DNA of 25,989 nt, taken from positions 1-25,989 of the IMG/VR virus record IMGVR_UViG_3300010885_001744. The stretch is one strand, 5' to 3'. The position numbers were made by a program, and so were the translations under genes. Numbering within the stretch: the stretch's first letter is position 1; every line of letters starts with the position of its first letter. Of the stretch, positions 20,430 through 25,989 are shown piece after piece. The DNA is from a virus. Under the pieces are notes generated by a model. That model searched no databases. It had not been told where the DNA came from and was given only the letters and a program-made list of their open reading frames with translations.

Positions 20430-21946
20430 TAGAAATCTGCCTTTGGTAATAATGCTTTACTTAATGCTTGACGTTGCTGTACACCTTCTTTATATAATGT
20501 CCAAGCTACAATATCACCAGGCATTAATACAAATTCTGTTTGGAACGATGAGAATCCATTGTTATTTACAACGCCCTTAGTTGGCATATTTGTTTGATTT
20601 ACGAATACTTTTACATTATGTTTAACATCATACGGAGTTCGAGTAGTAATTATACTATTATCTAAATCTAATAATGCTGTTGAATCATTAGATTCGAATA
20701 CATTCGCATCTCGAACAACAACTGTATCTCTAGCAATGGGTTTTATTCCAGTAATATTAGTGTTGTTTATAAATCCTGTCTTTTGAGTATACCTAGTATC
20801 AGTATTAGTTAATGTCATTTTTACATCTTCCTCAAACACAGTCCATCGTGTTCCGTTAAATCGAAACATCCTGTTTGGTAGATAGTCAGTCCTAAGATAA
20901 AAATCTCCTATAGCCGACTCTGGTGGAAACGCTATACCAAATCCAAAAGGCAATCCGTTTGGCGGATATCCTTGTCCTAACATATAGCCTTTATATCCAG
21001 ATTTTAACGGTGCCGGATTTTCTGCATCAGCAAAGTCTACATCGTCGATGTTTATATCTAAATTATCAACAGTTGTTAATGCTGCCTTACCTTTTTCATC
21101 TAATGCTATCGTATAATAGTTTTGTGTGCTATATCCTGCTGTAGGAGCATCTGCTTCAGCAGCTGCTACAACACTATCATTTAATAATTGTTCAATACTA
21201 AACGTACTCATCATAGCTCTAAGATTAGTGCTAGCATCTTGTGGTGTAAAGAACGCAGTGTTTGGAGGTTCTGTATTGGAACATTGCGCTGTTACAGTAT
21301 ATAAAACTCCTGCTGATTTAACTATTTGCCCAGGATAATATGTTTTAGAAGAATCATAATCTCCAGCATAGTTGTCAGTATTTTGTGGCATATCTAAAAT
21401 ATCTTTGAATTCTTGGCTGTCTACTATTGGTTTTAGTTTTAATCTGTAAAGATGTGGCCACCAAGTAACTGAAAATCCTTCTGCTGCCCGATTGATTTCT
21501 TCTACTACATAGAATCTTTTAAGTCCATAAGCAAAATTATTTGCTGCAAAATCATCTATGAGATGTGGCAGTTCAATGACATCACCGCTCATTATCTTAC
21601 GACCCATTGTTTCAACACTGTTATTAATATGTACGGTCATAAAAATAGTATCGTTTTGTAAGAATAAACCAAATTGACTTAGATTAAAATCTATATCTTG
21701 GACGTTATAAACACCTCGCATAACATATACAGTTGGATCATATTTACGATCTCTATTCTCTAGGAATAATACATCCTGTATAGTAGTTGGAGATGTTGCT
21801 TTATTTGGATCAGTTGGATCAGCAGGGCCGATATATTTGTGGAAAAACACATCTACACCACCAACTTGGAACTGTTCATAGACGGTTTTATCTATAAATT
21901 TGTAGTCATTACCGCGTTCGGGCTTATAATTCGAGAGTCTAGGCAT
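20429..21946 (-). CDS. 14: T4 gp14-like neck protein, enlarged (505 aa)
   Basis: The start is the ATG at 21946 (MPRLSNYKPERGNDYKFIDK). The longer frame begins with TTG at 21976, inside the promoter region, and is unlikely. T4-gp14-like segments are VGGVDVFFHKYIGP (28-41), a long FNLSQFGLFLQNDTIFMTV (87-105), GDVIELPHL (121-129) and YGLKRFYVVEEINRA (140-154). Gp14 joins head to tail in T4 and has about 256 residues there. This protein is roughly twice that length. Residues 195-237 insert a GDYDSSKTYYPGQIVKSAGV module like the repeats of the 1341-aa fibre. The region from 347 has GDFYLRTDYLPNRMFRFNGT and a TNTDTRYTQKTGFINNTN stretch that I recall from marine T4-like neck proteins. It is followed at once by the gp15-like gene. 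Confidence 0.65.
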   Translation of the reverse strand: MPRLSNYKPERGNDYKFIDKTVYEQFQVGGVDVFFHKYIGPADPTDPNKATSPTTIQDVLFLENRDRKYDPTVYVMRGVYNVQDIDFNLSQFGLFLQNDTIFMTVHINNSVETMGRKIMSGDVIELPHLIDDFAANNFAYGLKRFYVVEEINRAAEGFSVTWWPHLYRLKLKPIVDSQEFKDILDMPQNTDNYAGDYDSSKTYYPGQIVKSAGVLYTVTAQCSNTEPPNTAFFTPQDASTNLRAMMSTFSIEQLLNDSVVAAAEADAPTAGYSTQNYYTIALDEKGKAALTTVDNLDINIDDVDFADAENPAPLKSGYKGYMLGQGYPPNGLPFGFGIAFPPESAIGDFYLRTDYLPNRMFRFNGTRWTVFEEDVKMTLTNTDTRYTQKTGFINNTNITGIKPIARDTVVVRDANVFESNDSTALLDLDNSIITTRTPYDVKHNVKVFVNQTNMPTKGVVNNNGFSSFQTEFVLMPGDIVAWTLYKEGVQQRQALSKALLPKADF

Positions 21947-21950
21947 CGTA

Positions 21951-21959
21951 GTATTTATT
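21951..21959 (-). promoter_or_regulatory. Late-promoter-like box AATAAATA for the gp14 transcript
   Basis: The minus strand reads CAATAAATAC, one base off the T4 late box. It lies only about six bases before the ATG at 21946, so a normal late start would give a leaderless or nearly leaderless message. No ribosome-binding site is visible. It forms the left arm of a perfect inverted repeat with the box on the other strand. Confidence 0.45.
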
Positions 21960-21965
21960 GCTAAC

Positions 21966-21973
21966 GATAAATA
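21966..21973 (+). promoter_or_regulatory. Late-promoter-like box GATAAATA, divergent
   Basis: The box lies 28 bases upstream of the ATG at 22002; AGGTGA at 21992-21997 is the ribosome-binding site. GTATTTAT (21951-21958) and ATAAATAC (21967-21974) are perfect inverted arms around an 8-base spacer, so two promoters face away from each other. Confidence 0.6.
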
Positions 21974-22001
21974 CAATGAGTAAAGATATGCAGGTGACCT
22001 T

Positions 22002-22529
22002 ATGACAAATCAAATTATAAATCTAGGTACTGGAGCAAACAGCAAAAACGGTGACACTGTACGTAAGGCATTTGCCAAAGTTAATGCAAATTTTGCCGAG
22101 TTATATTCAACTGTTGGACCAAGTATAATTCCTGATATAACCGGCAATGGTGGAAAATATTTAACTACGAACGGAACAGCTTTATCTTGGGCAGATGTAT
22201 CTCCTGTTACAGATCGTTTAACTAAAGTCACTCCTAGCGGAACACGGTCACTTAGTTTAGATACAAGTGGTGTATTAACTTTATCTGTATCAAATAACAA
22301 CAAAAGTGTACTAAGAAGTATAACTGATATGCAAATAGCTGCTGGTAGATATGTTTGGACTTTTGGAAGTGACGGAACACTAACACTACCACCGGGCGGA
22401 AACATAAACAACAGCGGCGGCACAGAATATGCACCCGGCGGTGGAGGAACATCATTATTAATTGATGGGGGTTCTCCTACAACAGTTTATAGCGGCGATG
22501 CATTAGTAATTGACGGAGGCGCCGTTTAA
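22002..22529 (+). CDS. Short tail-fibre protein (175 aa)
   Basis: The N-terminus TNQIINLGTGANSKNGDTVR then KAFAKVNANFAELYS (residues 2-36) is a recognisable phage structural head of the form INxGT...GDxxRxAFxKxNxNFxELY. It is followed by GNGGKYLTTNGTALSWADVS, a linker seen in fibres and also in the 788-aa gene downstream (GNGGKFLTTDGAGVLSWAS). One WTFGSDGTLTLPPGGNI unit follows, the type that is repeated in the 788-aa fibre. The C-terminus has two [DN]GG motifs (LLIDGGSPTTVYSGDALVID then GGAV). Probably a short fibre or fibre adaptor. A remnant of a third DGG unit lies in frame after the stop. Confidence 0.65.
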   Translation: MTNQIINLGTGANSKNGDTVRKAFAKVNANFAELYSTVGPSIIPDITGNGGKYLTTNGTALSWADVSPVTDRLTKVTPSGTRSLSLDTSGVLTLSVSNNNKSVLRSITDMQIAAGRYVWTFGSDGTLTLPPGGNINNSGGTEYAPGGGGTSLLIDGGSPTTVYSGDALVIDGGAV

Positions 22530-22539
22530 ACAAAATGTG

Positions 22540-22547
22540 AATAAATA
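22540..22547 (+). promoter_or_regulatory. Late-promoter-like box AATAAATA
   Basis: AATAAATA lies 46 bases before the ATG of the 788-aa fibre gene and 10 bases after the stop of the upstream gene. It is one base off the T4 late consensus. Confidence 0.5.
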
Positions 22548-22559
22548 TAAGAAATAGAC

Positions 22560-22592
22560 ACTGATCTAATAATCGACGGGGGCTTAATACAA
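22560..22592 (+). pseudogene. In-frame remnant of a fibre DGG end motif
   Basis: In the reading frame of the upstream 175-aa gene, but after its stop codon and two further stops, the bases encode DTDLIIDGGLIQ. This matches the DALVIDGGAV end of that gene and the DTVLNGGGA end of the next. It looks like the tail of an earlier, longer version of the gene. Its GGGGG (22578-22582) now lies 11 bases before the next ATG and can act as ribosome-binding site. Confidence 0.4.
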
Positions 22593-22593
22593 A

Positions 22594-24960
22594 ATGGCAT
22601 CAAAAATTAAATTACGAAGAGGTACTAAACAACAGTGGATCGATGCTTATCCTATAATATTAGACATCGGTGAACCAGGATTAGAACTAGACACAGATAA
22701 AGTTAAGTACGGCGACGGACTTACTGAGTGGCAGAATCTAACATATTCTTCAGAACCAATTCCTGCTCAATTAGGTAATGGCGGAAAATTTTTAACTACA
22801 GACGGTGCAGGTGTACTTAGTTGGGCATCTATAGTTGATAATGACTCAATGTATGTTACTTCTACAAGCTTAACATCTACACTATCAAATTATGCACTAA
22901 CTACTTCTTTAAGCGGATACATTAGTTCTACAGCATTAGGTCATTATACATTTACTGACGATGCTGGTGACACTATACGAAATTCTTCTACAGCGAATAT
23001 TAATTTAAAGACTGGTACACGTTCTTGGTCATTCCAAACTGACGGAACAACACATTTTCCAAACTATACATTTCCTGTAGGACACGGTACTGCTGGTCAA
23101 GTATTAATAGATAACGGTGGTGGTGTATTAGCCTGGGGAACAATTACTGGAAATGGAAATGCTAACACTGGTAATTTTACATTTAATTCTAATCAATTAT
23201 CAGTTAATAATACAAATAATATAACACTTGTTACTAATGGTAAAACTTGGACATTTGGATCTAACGGAACAACAACGTTACCAACAGGTGGATCAATCTC
23301 ATTAGGCGCAGGTAATTCTACTACTATTATTGATGCAGACGGAGTTGCAATAGGAATTGATGCGACTCATTATGTTGCTGTTGGATCACCTAGCACAGTT
23401 ATAAATTCTAATGGAAATAGTTGGAGTTTTGGATCAACTGGTGTATTATCGTTACCAACTGGTGGATCTATATCAAGAGCTTCGTTAGGACTCACAGCCA
23501 TTACCGACGCCGACGGCGTAGCAATAGCAGTTGATACATCCCATTACGTAGCAACTTCGACAGTTAATACTGTTATAAATTCTGGAGGTAATTATTGGAC
23601 ATTTGGAACTGATGGTATTTTATCATTACCAATAGACAGCGTGATTAAAGGTAGTTCTAATTCTACAGTTACTATACAATCAAATTTAAATAATTGGATA
23701 TTTAGAGCAGATGGTAATTTAAGATTACCAGACGATAGCACATTTATATCTAGAAATAACACTTCAGTTAATATTGAATCTAATTCAAAAACTTGGACGT
23801 TTGGTCCGGATGGTAAATTAGTATTACCAGATAGCGGTAGGATTAAAGGTAGAAATAATACTTCAGTCGCTATTGAATCTAACTCAAACATTTGGTCATT
23901 TAATCCAGACGGTATTTTATCATTACCGATAGACAGCGTGGTTAAAGGAAGTGGTAACTCTACTGTCACTATCCAATCAAATTTACACAATTGGATATTT
24001 AGAACAGATGGTAATTTAAGATTACCGGCAGGTGGTGGTATAACTGACAGCGCCGGAAATAGTGTATTAGGTAGTAATACTACTAGGCTAGTTAATGGTG
24101 ATAAAACCCTAACACTTGAATCAAATGGCGATGTAACATTACCATCATCCGGAAATATAAATGCTCCTAATGTAAGTAGTGGTCACGGTAATTCTATCAC
24201 GATAACAGCAGGCACAACTACTCAGATGGCTAACACTGGTGGTAGCATCATACTACAAGCAGGTAGCGGATCAGTACCTACTACAGGGTTTGACGGAGAC
24301 ATCCAGCTTAAAACTTCAAGCGATACTTGGACTTTTGATCAAGGTGGGAAACTAAACTTACCACAATCTGCAACTATAGCAGATACAGGAAACAGTGTTG
24401 TCATAACACCGAATCATTTAGCTAGTGATTTCCAACTAGAAATTAAAGCATATAATGAATCACCGACTCCAGATGACATACATATTCGTGCAAACAATAC
24501 TGATTACGGATTAACATTAGGTGATAGCAACGGCGGCAGTTATGTTTCTATTAATGGTGATCTACACGATAATGAAGTTATAATTTCAACTATTAATAAG
24601 AACAATGAGGAACGCAAAGAATTTGTATTCGACGTATCAGGGCATTTACAAGTTCCAGGCGATGTACAAGTTTCAAGCATTGGCGCATTTAAAAACAGTA
24701 ACGGAATAAGAGCTGCGTATATAAATGAACTTCCAACTGATGTTAGTGATTTAACAGACAATTCGGGAATGTTTTCTGTAGGTCAACAAGTTGCCGAATT
24801 AAATATCGACGGCGGCCACGCATTAGCATTCTTTGCTCCTCCGATAGCAGCAGACGGTGGCGGATCAGCAGGACGATTTGGACCAAACAGCATTGTGTTC
24901 AACGGAGGCGCTGCCGCAGGTGGGGTTTATGATACAGTATTAAACGGCGGCGGAGCATAA
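22594..24960 (+). CDS. Tail fibre with Mtd_N-like head and W-x-F repeats (788 aa)
   Basis: Residues 3-52 (KIKLRRGTKQQWIDAYPIIL, then GEPGLELDTDKVKYGDG and TEWQNLTY) match the N-terminal domain of the Bordetella phage major tropism determinant family, a head found on many phage fibres. A GKFLTTDGAGVLSW linker follows. From about residue 145 to 640 the protein repeats a W-x-F-x-x-D-G-x-L-x-L-P-x-x-x-x-I unit about ten times; some are perfectly periodic in the DNA. Near residues 605-690 there is a separate beta domain (SDFQLEIKAYNESPTPDDIH). The C-terminus has two NGG motifs (IVFNGGAAAGGVYDTVLNGG then GA). The start codon is followed by the next gene's ATG one base after the stop. Inferred role: trimeric receptor-binding fibre. 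Confidence 0.75.
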   Translation: MASKIKLRRGTKQQWIDAYPIILDIGEPGLELDTDKVKYGDGLTEWQNLTYSSEPIPAQLGNGGKFLTTDGAGVLSWASIVDNDSMYVTSTSLTSTLSNYALTTSLSGYISSTALGHYTFTDDAGDTIRNSSTANINLKTGTRSWSFQTDGTTHFPNYTFPVGHGTAGQVLIDNGGGVLAWGTITGNGNANTGNFTFNSNQLSVNNTNNITLVTNGKTWTFGSNGTTTLPTGGSISLGAGNSTTIIDADGVAIGIDATHYVAVGSPSTVINSNGNSWSFGSTGVLSLPTGGSISRASLGLTAITDADGVAIAVDTSHYVATSTVNTVINSGGNYWTFGTDGILSLPIDSVIKGSSNSTVTIQSNLNNWIFRADGNLRLPDDSTFISRNNTSVNIESNSKTWTFGPDGKLVLPDSGRIKGRNNTSVAIESNSNIWSFNPDGILSLPIDSVVKGSGNSTVTIQSNLHNWIFRTDGNLRLPAGGGITDSAGNSVLGSNTTRLVNGDKTLTLESNGDVTLPSSGNINAPNVSSGHGNSITITAGTTTQMANTGGSIILQAGSGSVPTTGFDGDIQLKTSSDTWTFDQGGKLNLPQSATIADTGNSVVITPNHLASDFQLEIKAYNESPTPDDIHIRANNTDYGLTLGDSNGGSYVSINGDLHDNEVIISTINKNNEERKEFVFDVSGHLQVPGDVQVSSIGAFKNSNGIRAAYINELPTDVSDLTDNSGMFSVGQQVAELNIDGGHALAFFAPPIAADGGGSAGRFGPNSIVFNGGAAAGGVYDTVLNGGGA
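23248..24027 (+). repeat. Periodic W-x-F-x-x-D-G repeats: two of 174 bases, four of 99 bases
   Basis: The TGG codon of each unit falls at 23248, 23422 and 23596 (174-base steps) and then at 23695, 23794, 23893 and 23992 (99-base steps). The 174-base units carry an extra DADGVAIxxDxxHYVA insert. Bases 23611-23730 and 23908-24027 form a 120-base direct repeat, offset by exactly 297 bases, with only a minority of positions differing. Confidence 0.8.
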
Positions 24961-24961
24961 G

Positions 24962-25115
24962 ATGACAAACAAAATTCAACTTAGAAGGGACACTACAGAA
25001 AACTGGACTAGGATTAATACTATCTTAGATGATGGTGAACCAGGGTTGGATATCAGTGCTAATAGGATAAAATACGGCGACGGAACTACTGTTTGGCAAG
25101 ATTTACCTTACAGCA
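24962..25115 (+). repeat. Direct repeat of the Mtd_N-like coding segment, copy 1
   Basis: This segment and 25604-25757 encode the same 50-residue head with few differences. A run around GATGATGGTGAACCAGGGTT is identical in both. The 788-aa gene carries a more diverged third copy at its start (22594-22752). Confidence 0.7.
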
Positions 25116-25591
25116 ATGATATCCCACCTGGTGGTATTATTATGTGGTCAGGGAGCGAAGCTAATATTCCACTTGGATGGGCACTTTGCGACGGGACTAA
25201 TAGTACTCCAAATTTACGTGATAGATTTATTGTTGGCGCTGGAAACATATATGATACAGGTGACACTGGCGGAAGTCCTAATGCTATAGCAGTAACTCAT
25301 AGCCATACAGCATCAACGAGTATTACTGATCCTGGACATAAACATTGGATTAGTGGTGCGCAACCTGACGATCATAACTTTAGCGGTCAAGGATTACTTA
25401 CACAAGAATACGGTGTTTGGGCAGACGGCGGTTCATACTCTGCAGATGATCCAAATCGTAATTATGGACGTTATGTTAAGACTCAATCAACAGGCATAAG
25501 TGCTAGTACATCAATTGATAGCACAGGATCAAGCGGCACTAATGCTAACTTGCCACCATATTATGCGTTATGTTTTATTATGAAAATTTAA
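24962..25591 (+). CDS. Short tail fibre with Mtd_N-like head and tail collar domain (209 aa)
   Basis: Residues 3-50 (NKIQLRRDTTENWTRINTIL, then GEPGLDISANRIKYGDG and TVWQDLPY) are an Mtd_N-like head. Residues 55-95 are the phage tail collar domain (PPGGIIMWSGSEANIPLGWA, then LCDGTNSTPNLRDRFIVGAG), and the C-terminus NLPPYYALCFIMKI is its usual closing strand. Between them lie H113-x-H115 and H126-x-H128, which resemble the metal-binding His pairs of T4 gp12/gp37 receptor-binding tips. ATG lies one base after the previous stop, and GGCGGAG, part of the coding for the upstream NGGGA end, serves as ribosome-binding site. Inferred role: short fibre or tip that binds the host surface. Confidence 0.8.
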   Translation: MTNKIQLRRDTTENWTRINTILDDGEPGLDISANRIKYGDGTTVWQDLPYSNDIPPGGIIMWSGSEANIPLGWALCDGTNSTPNLRDRFIVGAGNIYDTGDTGGSPNAIAVTHSHTASTSITDPGHKHWISGAQPDDHNFSGQGLLTQEYGVWADGGSYSADDPNRNYGRYVKTQSTGISASTSIDSTGSSGTNANLPPYYALCFIMKI

Positions 25592-25603
25592 GGTAGATAT
25601 TAA

Positions 25604-25757
25604 ATGACCAACAAGATCCAACTTAGAAGAGACACAACAGCGAACTGGGAAAGAGTGAATCCTATACTAGATGATGGTGAACCAGGGTTAGATATCACAA
25701 CAAACAAAATTAAATACGGTGATGGATCAACTGCTTGGAACGATCTATCTTACGCAA
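25604..25757 (+). repeat. Direct repeat of the Mtd_N-like coding segment, copy 2
   Basis: Second copy of the head-coding segment, 642 bases after the first. The two copies enclose the rest of the collar-domain gene, so recombination between them would swap or delete the tip while keeping the head. Confidence 0.7.
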
Positions 25758-25989
25758 GTGGCGGAAGTGGTGGTGGTGGAGACAGTATAGTTAATGGTGA
25801 CTACTCAGTTAGTGTAGGAGCCGACGGCATATTAACAATGCCTCCCGGCAACGAAACTACAGCAGGTTGGATACAGTGGAGCCACGCAAGTGACGATTTA
25901 ACTAATGTTGCCGGTGCTGGATTTGTTGATTATTTTAATGCATATACAGGTTTAGGATTGACCGCACCGACTGATACTAATGCTGAAAA
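25604..25989 (+). CDS. Tail-fibre protein with Mtd_N-like head, 3' end outside window
   Basis: The ATG at 25604 has AAGG upstream at 25590-25593. The frame is open to the last base (128 codons). Residues 3-50 (NKIQLRRDTTANWERVNPIL, then GEPGLDITTNKIKYGDG and TAWNDLSY) closely match the head of the 209-aa protein at protein and DNA level. A glycine linker (ASGGSGGGGDSIVNGDYS) leads to VSVGADGILTMPPG, a version of the WxFxxDGxLxLP fibre unit, and then TAGWIQWSHASDDLTNVAGA. Continues beyond the window as another tail fibre. Confidence 0.7.
   Translation, partial: MTNKIQLRRDTTANWERVNPILDDGEPGLDITTNKIKYGDGSTAWNDLSYASGGSGGGGDSIVNGDYSVSVGADGILTMPPGNETTAGWIQWSHASDDLTNVAGAGFVDYFNAYTGLGLTAPTDTNAE

Noticed and set aside
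21947-21976. TTG start of the gp14-like gene at 21976
   Set aside because: It would place the start inside the divergent promoter repeat with no ribosome-binding site. The ATG at 21946 begins the recognisable sequence.
23248-24027. CRISPR array or non-coding tandem repeat
   Set aside because: The periodic units are in-frame codons of one long open frame with diverged copies, and no spacers.
22594-25989. Diversity-generating retroelement suggested by Mtd_N-like domains
   Set aside because: No reverse transcriptase, template repeat or variable repeat with adenine-specific differences is visible. The Mtd_N-like head is common on fibres without such a system.

Overview
The window is almost certainly part of the late (virion structural) region of a T4-like marine myovirus, from an uncultivated genome or contig. 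The base composition is AT-rich and the genes are packed with gaps of a few bases. Copies of a T4-type late promoter box ([T/G/A]ATAAATA) stand before several genes. Two minus-strand genes match the T4 gp14 neck protein and the gp15 tail-terminator (sheath stabiliser). The rest is mostly long tail-fibre/adhesin genes of the kind seen in marine T4-like phages of picocyanobacteria and SAR11. The host cannot be fixed from this window.

Layout. (1) Positions 1-5698, plus strand: seven genes for fibre-like and small beta-rich virion proteins. They include two paralogous proteins of about 500 residues that share the N-terminal GRISGPLLK signature, and two small (103 and 109 aa) proteins of one type. 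(2) 5730-9755: a 1341-aa fibre with nine tandem carbohydrate-binding-like modules followed by a pectate-lyase-like beta-helix. (3) 9784-18222: a 2812-aa repeat fibre made of about two dozen related 70-100-residue modules with very few charged residues. (4) 18231-21946, minus strand: gp14-like neck protein, gp15-like tail terminator, a Nudix hydrolase and a small cupin. The first three overlap one another. The cupin has its own consensus sigma70-type promoter and an intrinsic terminator, so it looks like an independently transcribed cassette. (5) 22002-25989, plus strand: four more tail-fibre genes. The last three begin with a major-tropism-determinant-like (Mtd_N) domain, and one of these carries a tail collar domain. 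The final gene runs off the window.

How the genes fit together. The plus-strand genes would supply the host-recognition apparatus (long and short fibres, tips, small accessory beta proteins). The minus-strand gp14/gp15 pair would close the neck and tail. Both neck proteins are much longer than their T4 counterparts, and gp14 carries the same carbohydrate-binding-like motif as the large fibre. Late promoters are placed at module boundaries. At 21951-21974 two of them stand back to back as a perfect inverted repeat that splits the gp14 and fibre transcripts.

No tRNA, rRNA, CRISPR array, insertion sequence or reverse transcriptase was seen. No stretch longer than 300 bases lacks a gene; the longest intergenic stretch is 3393-3518. 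All functional calls come from reading the translations by eye, without database searches.
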